Below, piece after piece: positions 1 through 8,055 of a stretch of 8,055 nucleotides of DNA. The notes under the pieces were generated by a model, which worked only from the letters and a program-made list of their open reading frames with translations, was not told the DNA's origin and did not search any database. The stretch spans positions 1 to 8,055 of the forward strand of contig DAOUPF010000048.1 of assembly GCA_030626265.1 (NCBI GenBank), in the 5' to 3' direction. Within the stretch, counting starts at the first letter, position 1, and each line of letters opens with the position of its first letter. This DNA is from Sulfurovum sp. (GTDB lineage: Bacteria; Campylobacterota; Campylobacteria; Campylobacterales; Sulfurovaceae). Made by a program: the position numbers and the translations under genes.

Positions 1-777
1 ACTATCAAAGCTATCAGCCTTGATAAAAAGGTAGCTCTTGCCAATAAAGAGTCTCTAGTAGTCGCTGGTGAATTTATAGATATGAGCAAGATAGTCCCCA
101 TAGATAGTGAACATTTTGGACTATGGTATCTCATGAGTGATAGACCTATATCCAAGCTATATGTCACTGCTAGTGGTGGTGCTTTTAGAGATTGGAAGAT
201 AGAAGATATGCAAAAAGCCACCTTCTCACAAGCACTCAAACATCCCAACTGGTCTATGGGCAATAAAATCACCATAGACTCTGCTACGATGACCAATAAG
301 CTTTTTGAGCTATTGGAGGCAAAATGGCTGTTTGATACAAATAACATAGATGCATATATAGAGAAAAAGTCTATCATTCATGCTATGGTAGAGTTCACCG
401 ATGGCTCTACTACAGCTCACTTTGCTGGAGTGGATATGAAGCTACCTATAGCCTTTGCTCTGAGAGGCAAAGTAGAAGAGGAGATTCTACCTCCTGTTAA
501 TTTACTAGAGATGGGAGCTATTGAGTTTATGCCAATCACTGCTGATAGATACCCTATCTGGGAGATAAAAGATCATGTCTTGGATAATCCTCACCTAGGT
601 GTTGTTATAAATGCAGCCAATGAAGAGGCTATCAAAAAGTTTGAACGAGATGAGTGTGACTTCTTTGGAATGGGCAAGATGGTACTGGATGCTTATAGAA
701 AGTTTGATGATATAAGAGCTACAGATATTCAAGAAATTATAAAGATAGATAAAGCAGTTAGACAATATGTCAAATAA
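1..777 (+). CDS. dxr: 1-deoxy-D-xylulose 5-phosphate reductoisomerase, 5'-truncated by window edge
   Basis: Second step of the MEP (non-mevalonate) isoprenoid pathway: cytosolic NADPH- and metal-dependent conversion of DXP to 2-C-methyl-D-erythritol 4-phosphate. The frame is open from base 1, so the visible part is 258 codons; the ATG at 82 is internal, because the residues before it (ALANKESLVVAGE) are family sequence. The family is about 355-400 residues, so roughly the N-terminal 100-130, including most of the NADPH-binding fold, lie outside the window. Visible landmarks, numbered from base 1: the metal-binding DSE triad at 35-37 (IDSEH), the SGGAFR loop, HPNWSMG, the substrate/metal segment DSATMTNKLFE with its conserved Asn, Lys and Glu, and the C-terminal NAANEEA motif. 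Catalytic residues appear intact. It ends with TAA 15 nt before the hydrolase ATG and is probably cotranscribed with it. The identification is secure; only the start is missing. Confidence 0.97.
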   Translation, partial: TIKAISLDKKVALANKESLVVAGEFIDMSKIVPIDSEHFGLWYLMSDRPISKLYVTASGGAFRDWKIEDMQKATFSQALKHPNWSMGNKITIDSATMTNKLFELLEAKWLFDTNNIDAYIEKKSIIHAMVEFTDGSTTAHFAGVDMKLPIAFALRGKVEEEILPPVNLLEMGAIEFMPITADRYPIWEIKDHVLDNPHLGVVINAANEEAIKKFERDECDFFGMGKMVLDAYRKFDDIRATDIQEIIKIDKAVRQYVK

Positions 778-781
778 CCGT

Positions 782-785
782 AGGG
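782..785 (+). promoter_or_regulatory. Ribosome binding site of the hydrolase gene
   Basis: AGGG lies 7 nt before the ATG at 793 and only 4 nt before the in-frame TTG at 790. The spacing favours ATG 793 as the start, giving a protein beginning [12 protein letters not shown], as usual for this family. Confidence 0.6.
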
Positions 786-792
786 TGCATTG

Positions 793-1326
793 ATGAATAA
801 AACATTAATCCTACATGGTTGGGGAGGCTCCGATGCTCCTCATTGGCAAGCGGAGCTAGCAGCCCAGATAGCTAAGGATTACGGTACAGTATCATTCCCA
901 CTATTAGATAATCCCCACTTTCCTAGTAAAAATAGATGGGTAAAGCAGGTCAAAAATATATTAGAGGAGTTTCAGCCTGATACTGTAGTCTGTCACTCTC
1001 TTGGTTGCACTTTGTGGTTTTGGCTATGTGAAGAGGATATAGTGCCTATCAAAAGACTATTCCTTGTATCCCCCCCTAGCCATAAAACCCCCATAGAGAT
1101 GGTCAAAAGCTTTTTCCCAGTACCCTCGCCACAAAACCTAAAAGCCAATTCCATACAGATGATAGTCTCTGATAATGACCCTTATATAAACCGCACAGAA
1201 GCAAAAGAGATAGCAGACAGTTACAATATACCTATGACAATTATAAAAGATGCCAAACATATAAATGCTGATAGTGGTTATGGAAAATGGGCATTGATAG
1301 AAGAGCTTGTAATGGAGAAAAAATGA
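793..1326 (+). CDS. RBBP9/YdeN-family alpha/beta serine hydrolase
   Basis: Small (177 aa) single-domain alpha/beta hydrolase, probably cytosolic since no signal peptide or membrane segment is visible. The N-terminal strand and oxyanion region [15 protein letters not shown] (5-19) and the nucleophile elbow CHSLGC (67-72, Ser69) match the RBBP9/YdeN group. Asp129 in SDNDPY and His156 in [10 protein letters not shown] complete a plausible Ser-Asp-His triad, and the length is normal for the group. The physiological substrate of bacterial members is generally unknown, and nothing here reveals it, so I give no gene symbol. The gene lies between dxr and tsaD, 15 nt after dxr, and its TGA overlaps the tsaD start as ATGA, which suggests cotranscription and translational coupling. 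Start choice: ATG 793 is better placed than the in-frame TTG at 790. Family confident; substrate and role unknown. Confidence 0.88.
   Translation: MNKTLILHGWGGSDAPHWQAELAAQIAKDYGTVSFPLLDNPHFPSKNRWVKQVKNILEEFQPDTVVCHSLGCTLWFWLCEEDIVPIKRLFLVSPPSHKTPIEMVKSFFPVPSPQNLKANSIQMIVSDNDPYINRTEAKEIADSYNIPMTIIKDAKHINADSGYGKWALIEELVMEKK
1314..1317 (+). promoter_or_regulatory. Ribosome binding site deciding the tsaD start
   Basis: GGAG inside the last codons of the hydrolase gene sits 5 nt before the ATG at 1323. It supports 1323 over the upstream in-frame ATG at 1287, which would add 12 residues unlike the family N-terminus. Confidence 0.7.
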
Positions 1327-2336
1327 TACTCAGCATAGAGAGTTCATGTGACGACAGCTCCATAGCTGTCACCGAAATAGCCACAAAAAAGCTCATCCAT
1401 CATAGCAAGATTTCTCAAGAGGTCGAGCACTCTTTTTATGGCGGAGTAGTACCTGAACTGGCTTCCCGTCTACATGCAGTTGCCCTACCAAAGATACTAG
1501 AGGGTACACTACCCTACTTGGACAAGCTAAAAGCTATAGCCGTCACCAACCAACCTGGGCTATCCGTCACTCTCAATGAGGGTCTAATGATGGCAAAGAC
1601 TATAGCATCCCTCAAAAAGCTGCCTATCATCCCTGTACACCATCTAAAAGCCCATATATACTCTCTGTTTATCGAAAAAGAGGCTATCACTCCTCTACTA
1701 GTTCTTCTCATCTCAGGAGGGCATACACAGATAATCCGTGTACAGAGCTTTGAGCATATGGAGATACTAGCTACTAGCATTGATGATAGTGTAGGTGAGA
1801 GTTTTGACAAGTGTGCCAAGATGATGGGGCTAGGATATCCAGGTGGGCCTATCATAGAGAAGCTAGCCCTTAGTGGTGATGAGCATCGTTTTGACCTGCC
1901 TATCCCTCTACGCAACTCTCCTCTAATTGCCTTCTCTCTCTCAGGTCTCAAAAATGCTATCCGCTTACAAGTCTTAGCACTAGGAGGAGCAGATGAGATG
2001 AGCGAACAAGACAGACGTGACCTCGCTGCATCATTCCAAAGAGCAGTCAAGCTCCACCTTCTCCAAAAAAGCAAAAAGGTCTTTGCCAAAGAGCATATAA
2101 AAAACTTCGCCATAGTAGGAGGAGCCTCGGCAAACCTATATCTAAGAAATGCCTATGAGATACTCTGCAAAGAGTTTGACAAAACACTCCTCGTAGCTCC
2201 TCTAGAATACTGTTCAGATAACGCTGCTATGGTAGGTAGATACGCTATCGAAGCCTATCATCAAAAGCAACTTTCTGACCCACACAAAATCTCTGTCCAA
2301 CGCAGTAAAAAACAGCAAAATGGCACCCTCCTATAA
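1323..2336 (+). CDS. tsaD: tRNA N6-adenosine threonylcarbamoyltransferase TsaD
   Basis: Transfers the threonylcarbamoyl group from TC-AMP to A37 of ANN-decoding tRNAs (t6A), working with TsaB and TsaE in the cytosol; formerly called Gcp/YgjD. The 337-residue protein is of family length. It shows the ASKHA-fold phosphate loop [12 protein letters not shown] (2-13), the PELASR segment (44-49), the metal-binding HxxxH pair His107/His111 in HHLKAH, SGGHTQ (131-136), [20 protein letters not shown] (20 residues, 157-176), SLSGLKNA (205-212) and the third metal ligand Asp299 in CSDNAAMVG. All expected ligands are present. ATG 1323 is chosen because of GGAG 5 nt upstream and the canonical N-terminus; the ATG overlaps the hydrolase stop (ATGA). 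The stop codon lies within a TATAAT hexamer that may serve gyrB. tsaD close to dxr is, from memory, also seen in other Campylobacterota. Confidence 0.97.
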   Translation: MILSIESSCDDSSIAVTEIATKKLIHHSKISQEVEHSFYGGVVPELASRLHAVALPKILEGTLPYLDKLKAIAVTNQPGLSVTLNEGLMMAKTIASLKKLPIIPVHHLKAHIYSLFIEKEAITPLLVLLISGGHTQIIRVQSFEHMEILATSIDDSVGESFDKCAKMMGLGYPGGPIIEKLALSGDEHRFDLPIPLRNSPLIAFSLSGLKNAIRLQVLALGGADEMSEQDRRDLAASFQRAVKLHLLQKSKKVFAKEHIKNFAIVGGASANLYLRNAYEILCKEFDKTLLVAPLEYCSDNAAMVGRYAIEAYHQKQLSDPHKISVQRSKKQQNGTLL

Positions 2337-2337
2337 T
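2332..2337 (+). promoter_or_regulatory. Candidate -10 box for gyrB
   Basis: A perfect TATAAT overlaps the tsaD stop codon (2334-2336), with the expected transcription start near 2344, about 49 nt before the gyrB ATG. No TTGACA-like -35 is visible at 15-19 nt upstream, but Campylobacterota sigma70 promoters commonly lack a conserved -35. TAAAAT at 2353-2358 is an alternative -10, giving a start near 2365. In this AT-rich DNA either match could be chance, and gyrB could also be read through from tsaD. Confidence 0.4.
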
Positions 2338-2345
2338 AAAGCAAA

Positions 2346-2378
2346 ATTAGGATAAAATCTATTTAATTATATCCTAAT
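2346..2378. repeat. Perfect 9-bp inverted repeat in the gyrB leader
   Basis: ATTAGGATA (2346-2354) is matched exactly by its reverse complement TATCCTAAT (2370-2378), with a 15-nt AT-rich spacer. The right arm ends 3 nt before the gyrB GGAG ribosome binding site (2382-2385), and the left arm begins right after the start expected from the TATAAT box and overlaps the alternative TAAAAT box. It could be a repressor/activator operator or a weak 5' mRNA hairpin. With only two G:C pairs, no following T-run and a 15-nt loop, it is a poor intrinsic terminator for tsaD. Confidence 0.6.
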
Positions 2379-2380
2379 AA

Positions 2381-4707
<2,327 letters not shown>

Positions 4708-4708
<1 letters not shown>

Positions 4709-6135
4709 TGCTATTATCTGAACTAGAAGAGAGAGGACGACAATTCAAGCTAGCCCTTAGAGCTGGAGTCCCTATCCTTCTACTCATTGCTCTAGTACTA
4801 TATGCTATTTTCCTTAAAAATAATTCCATAGATCTTATCATAGAAAATAGTTTACTTATTGCAGGAATTGTCTTTATCTCAATATATTTTATATATTTTC
4901 TTCTTATAGTAGATTCTCAAGAGAGTCTTCTAGACAATGAGACTCAAGGCTTTAATCAAAGTGCATTTAAAAGTATGTTGGAGACTTCCAAGTCAAAGAC
5001 TATATCTCTGATAATAATAAACAATCTTTCTTCTATAAATGAAAACTATGGCTCAATAGAGGCCAATAAACTGCTTCATAGTACTATACACAGGCTAAAC
5101 CAAGTATTGGAAGAAGCTGGTCTAGAAAAAGCTTTAATTGGAAGACGCTATGGAGCAGAATTTCTAGTAGCCATAGAAGAGAGAAAAGAGGATCTCAAAG
5201 AGACTCTTGAAAAATTTATAAAAGAAAATCACACTATCAATAGCATTGATATAGACTATAAATTCTCTATCATAACCTATACAAATGAAGAGCTAGAAAA
5301 AACCATTATGCACCTCAAAGATGAAATGGCAACTTCAAAGAAACACCATCCTGATGAGAAAGGCAAAGATGAGATTAAAGATATATCTAATATATCAAAA
5401 ATAGAAAGTGCTATTGTCACTTCACTCAAAAAGAATAAACTAACCTTTACTTTTCGTCCACTTCTCAATACTAAAACTAATAAAGTTAATATTTATGAAA
5501 TCTCTGTTAAGTTAAACTCTGATAAGTTTGGTGATATCCTACCTAAAACTTATCTACCTGTTATTAATCGTATTGGACTAGGAATGGACTATGATTTTGC
5601 AATTATAACACACCTTATAGACCTTTTACCTCTTCTTGATAAGAGTATATCTTTTACCTTTAATATCTCTCCATTTTCTTTAAGAAATAGAGAGTTTCAA
5701 AATAGATTTTTTGATTATCTTGATCAAAGTGGTATTGATGCCTCTAGACTAATAATAGAGCTATATGAGAGAAAAGCCCACCATGACCTTAGTAACTACT
5801 TTCAAACTCTAAACTATATGAGAACAAAAGGGATACGCATAGCTATAGATAACTTTGGATCATCTAATGCTTCTATGGAGTATATGAAACACTTTAGATT
5901 TGATATGGTGCAGTTTGATAGAAGCTTTGTAACTAAACTAGAAGATAAGATTACTTATGAAATGTTACACTCTCTTATAGAAATGTCAAAAAATCTAAAT
6001 ATTAAGACCGTTGCAAAATGGGTAGACAAAGATATACAGAAGAGTAAGCTCACAGATCTAGGTATAGACTATGTGCAAGGCTTTGGCATAGGTAAGCCGA
6101 TTCTAGAGAAAGAGTTAATTGAGCGATATAACTAA
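4708..6135 (+). CDS. Membrane-anchored protein with degenerate GGDEF and EAL domains
   Basis: A 475-residue protein. Two hydrophobic helices (about 18-37 and 47-68) with a loop of only about 10 residues suggest an inner-membrane hairpin and a cytosolic body, with no room for a periplasmic sensor. Residues about 80-205 fit a GGDEF domain (NNLSSINENYGSIEANKLL at 105-123), but the signature reads YGAEF (148-152). After a lysine-rich charged linker (about 206-230), residues about 240-470 fit an EAL domain: YEISVKL at 263-269 in place of YEALVRL, Asn319 and Glu351 kept, DNFG (381-384) for DDFG, VQFD (401-404) for the catalytic-Lys motif, AKWVD (436-440) for AEGVE, and QGFGIGKP kept. Neither domain looks catalytically competent; a c-di-GMP-binding or scaffold role is my inference. 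The ATG overlaps the gyrB TAA (TAATG) with only a weak GGA upstream, implying translational coupling. The next Met is residue 90, inside the GGDEF region. The gene is visibly more AT-rich than gyrB. Confidence 0.85.
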
Positions 6136-6171
6136 CTCCTAGAACAAAAATACTTACCTACGCATAAAAGA

Positions 6172-6202
6172 AAATAGGGCAAATAAAAACTTTGCTCTAT
6201 TT
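6172..6202. terminator. Probable bidirectional terminator between convergent genes
   Basis: AAATAGGGCAAA (6172-6183), a 7-nt loop, and TTTGCTCTATTT (6191-6202) form a 12-bp stem. In the plus-strand RNA all positions pair, with one G-U wobble; in the minus-strand RNA the same position is an A-C mismatch. On the minus strand the stem is followed by a U-rich run (the complement of 6167-6174), and on the plus strand it is followed only by a short U stretch. The right arm includes the infA stop codon (6197-6199). It lies in the convergent gap and probably ends both the gyrB-side and the secY-map-infA transcripts. Confidence 0.7.
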
Positions 6203-6415
6203 GTATCTAAATGTGATACGACCTTTATCTAGGCTATATGGTGTAAGTTCTACTTTTACTTTGTCTCCAGGGAGAATTTTAATATAATGCATTCTCATCT
6301 TTCCTGCTATATGGCAGAGAATCACATGCCCATTTTCTAGCTCAACATTAAATGTCGCATTTGGTAGTGCTTTTATTACTTTTCCATCTATTTCTATTAC
6401 ATCATCTTTTGCCAT
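6197..6415 (-). CDS. infA: Translation initiation factor IF-1
   Basis: The 72-residue protein is the standard length for IF-1, a single S1-like OB fold that binds the 30S A site during initiation with IF-2 and IF-3. The sequence is typical throughout: [13 protein letters not shown] at the start, the F-V-ELENGH strand pair, the basic [17 protein letters not shown] stretch, and the conserved [16 protein letters not shown] end. AAAGGA (6421-6426, minus strand) lies 5 nt before the ATG. It follows map by 24 nt and is the last gene of the visible secY-map-infA run. Its TAG stop lies inside the stem of the downstream terminator hairpin. No rpmJ follows it, although infA-rpmJ is a common neighbour pair. 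Confidence 0.97.
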   Translation of the reverse strand: MAKDDVIEIDGKVIKALPNATFNVELENGHVILCHIAGKMRMHYIKILPGDKVKVELTPYSLDKGRITFRYK

Positions 6416-6439
6416 TTTGTTCCTTTATGTTTATATATG

Positions 6440-7198
6440 CTAATCAGCATTTGTCAGTATTATCGCTTTGCCATCTACAATAGCTATCTCATGCTCATAG
6501 TGACTTGTCCTTAGTCCATCATCACTCACTACAGACCAATTATCTTCCAAGAGTACTGGTGTGCCACTAGTCTGGCATACCATAGGCTCTAGACAAAAGA
6601 CCATACCATTCTTTATCTTTGGTCCTTGCTTTGCTTTACCTTCTAGATAGTTTGGTATATTTGGCTCACTATGCGGCTTTGAGCCTATACCATGACCACA
6701 ATAGTCACGCAATGGCACAAAGCCTCGTCCAGTTATAAAGTCTTCTAGTATCTCAGTAAGCTCTTTAAACCTCATACCAGCCTTTATAGACTCTATGGCA
6801 TGATATAGTGCATCTTTTGAACAAGCTATTAGTGCTTCATCCTCTTTTGATATCTTACCTATAGGCATAGTGATAGCTGCATCACCATAATAACCATCAA
6901 GTTTTGTACCGATATCTAGACCTAGTATATCACCCTCTTTTATCGTTTGCTTGCTAGGCATACCATGTATACATACTTCATTTAGTGAAGTACATACTGA
7001 ACCTGAAAATCCATAAAGACCCTTAAATGAAGGCTCTGCCCCAAGGTTCCGTAGATATGCTTCACCAATAGAGTCAATCTCTAATAGTGTCATGCCTGGC
7101 TTGATAATAGATTGGAGATATTGAAGTGTTTTGCCGACGATTGAGCCAGCTCGTCTGAGCTTCTCAATTTCGTCGGGCTTGCGAAGTGCAATAGCCAT
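6440..7198 (-). CDS. map: Type I methionine aminopeptidase
   Basis: Removes the N-terminal Met from nascent proteins, in the cytosol at the ribosome. The 252-residue protein lacks the N-terminal extension and the large insert of type II enzymes, so it is type I. The five metal ligands of the pita-bread fold are visible: Asp95 (LGLDIG), Asp106 (YYGDAA), His169 (CGHGIG), Glu204 (LEPMV) and Glu235 (SHYEHEIAI). The substrate-contact His78 lies in VCIHGMP. The ATG overlaps the secY TAA as TAATG with only a weak AGG upstream, indicating translational coupling to secY. Position between secY and infA is the classic spc-operon arrangement, also found in Gram-positives and other Campylobacterota. Confidence 0.97.
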   Translation of the reverse strand: MAIALRKPDEIEKLRRAGSIVGKTLQYLQSIIKPGMTLLEIDSIGEAYLRNLGAEPSFKGLYGFSGSVCTSLNEVCIHGMPSKQTIKEGDILGLDIGTKLDGYYGDAAITMPIGKISKEDEALIACSKDALYHAIESIKAGMRFKELTEILEDFITGRGFVPLRDYCGHGIGSKPHSEPNIPNYLEGKAKQGPKIKNGMVFCLEPMVCQTSGTPVLLEDNWSVVSDDGLRTSHYEHEIAIVDGKAIILTNAD

Positions 7199-8055
7199 TA
7201 GAGACCTACATTTCCTAGTACTTCATATTGGTTCATTGTTCTTTGTGCTTCTATCTTACGCATTGTATCGAGTGCTACTTGCACGATAATCAATACAGCA
7301 GTTCCACCAAAGTAGAACGAAGCTCCTAGACCATTGATAAGAATGAATGGGAATGTTGATATGATAGCTAGGTATATAGCACCTGTAACTGTCAATCTAC
7401 TTGCCACTTCATTTAAAAACTCTTTAGTGTGCTCACCAGGACGAACGCCCGGAATAAATCCACCTTGTCTCTTCAAGTTATCAGAGATATCTTTTGCATT
7501 GAACTGTATCGATGCATAGAAAAATGCGAAGAATACAACGAGCAAGAATGTTGCCGCATTAAATACAATGCCACCAGGAGCTAGCAAGTCTGCTATCCCT
7601 GTAATAGTCGCATTGGTACTAGCTTGTAACATCGTAAGTGGGAACATCAAAACAGCAGATGCAAAGATAGGAGGAATAACTCCTGAGATATTTACTCTAA
7701 CTGGAATATAGTTCATCACTCTCTTGTTTTGATTCTGCATGATAGTCTTACGAGAATAGCTGATAGGAACACGGCGTTCACCAAGCTCTACATATATAAT
7801 CACCATTATAGTCACTAGCATAATAGCTGCTATTGCCAATACTGACAAGAAGCTCATGGTTCCAGCATTTACTGCTGTAACTGTGTTACTAATAGCTGAT
7901 GGTATACCAGATACAATACCTGCAAAGATAATCAAAGATATACCATTACCGATACCTTTTTGTGTAATCTGCTCACCAATCCACATGAGAAGCATAGTAC
8001 CTGTCAACATAGAGAATGTTGCTAGTATAGTAAATGTAGTAGTATCAATCATGAT
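7198..8055 (-). CDS. secY: Protein translocase subunit SecY, 5'-truncated by window edge
   Basis: Core channel of the SecYEG translocon in the inner membrane. The frame runs open through the right edge (an ATC codon at 8053-8055 precedes the ATG at 8050-8052), and that ATG is internal. About 285 codons are present, against roughly 420-440 for the family, covering about TM4 to TM10. Landmarks, numbered from the ATG at 8050-8052: WIGEQITQKGIGNGIS (24-39) between TM4 and TM5; VELGERRVPISYSRK (88-102) in the large cytoplasmic loop; VNISGVIPPIFASAVLMFP (110-128) leading TM7; the ribosome/SecA-contact loop RQGGFIPGVRPGEHT (195-209); TM9 and TM10 (about 220-262); and the C-terminal tail ending near QYEVLGNVGL. 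It overlaps map by one base and is the most upstream visible gene of the spc-type operon, so its promoter lies outside the window. Confidence 0.97.
   Translation of the reverse strand: MMIDTTTFTILATFSMLTGTMLLMWIGEQITQKGIGNGISLIIFAGIVSGIPSAISNTVTAVNAGTMSFLSVLAIAAIMLVTIMVIIYVELGERRVPISYSRKTIMQNQNKRVMNYIPVRVNISGVIPPIFASAVLMFPLTMLQASTNATITGIADLLAPGGIVFNAATFLLVVFFAFFYASIQFNAKDISDNLKRQGGFIPGVRPGEHTKEFLNEVASRLTVTGAIYLAIISTFPFILINGLGASFYFGGTAVLIIVQVALDTMRKIEAQRTMNQYEVLGNVGL

Noticed and set aside
790..792. TTG start for the hydrolase
   Set aside because: Only 4 nt after the AGGG site; the next codon is an ATG at 7 nt spacing and gives the usual family start.
1287..1322. Longer tsaD start at the in-frame ATG 1287
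   Set aside because: The added residues lie wholly within the hydrolase gene and do not resemble the family N-terminus; ATG 1323 has GGAG at ideal spacing and begins with the canonical motif.
1514..2113. 199-codon open frame antisense to tsaD
   Set aside because: Ser/Arg/Leu-rich product with no recognisable domain, fully inside a confident gene; a shadow of tsaD codon use.
2346..2378. Inverted repeat as an intrinsic terminator of tsaD
   Set aside because: Only two G:C pairs, a 15-nt loop and no T-run after the stem; position next to the gyrB RBS suggests a regulatory or leader role instead.

Overview
The window reads as a core chromosomal segment of a Campylobacterota (epsilonproteobacterial) genome, possibly a Sulfurovum/Sulfurimonas-like lineage. 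I base this on the protein wording (for example the TsaD start [12 protein letters not shown]), the low G+C, the tight gene packing, the dxr/tsaD proximity and the secY-map-infA order. The genus is a guess; the class-level placement is firmer. There are no tRNAs, rRNAs, CRISPR arrays, insertion sequences or phage genes. No gap between genes exceeds about 65 bases.

Plus strand, left part (1-2336): the 3' two-thirds of dxr (isoprenoid synthesis), a small RBBP9/YdeN-type serine hydrolase, and tsaD (tRNA t6A synthesis). The gaps are 15 nt and then an ATGA overlap, so these three look like one transcription unit. A 56-nt gap follows, holding a TATAAT box, a perfect 9-bp inverted repeat and a GGAG ribosome binding site. 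Then come gyrB (2393-4708) and, overlapping its stop codon by one base (TAATG), a membrane-anchored GGDEF-EAL protein (4708-6135). Both signature regions of this last protein are degenerate, so it is probably a c-di-GMP effector or scaffold rather than an enzyme.

Minus strand, right part (6197-8055): the end of the spc ribosomal-protein/secretion operon, read right to left as secY (5' end cut by the window edge), map and infA. secY and map overlap by one base (TAATG), and map and infA are 24 nt apart. The operon stops after infA and converges on the GGDEF-EAL gene; a hairpin at 6172-6202 sits in the convergent gap and probably ends both transcripts. rpmJ, which follows infA or secY in many bacteria, is not here.

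Most of the window is ordinary housekeeping. The parts worth a second look are the doubly degenerate, AT-rich GGDEF-EAL gene coupled to gyrB, the inverted repeat in front of gyrB, and the hydrolase between dxr and tsaD. I found no clear evidence of a new multi-gene system.
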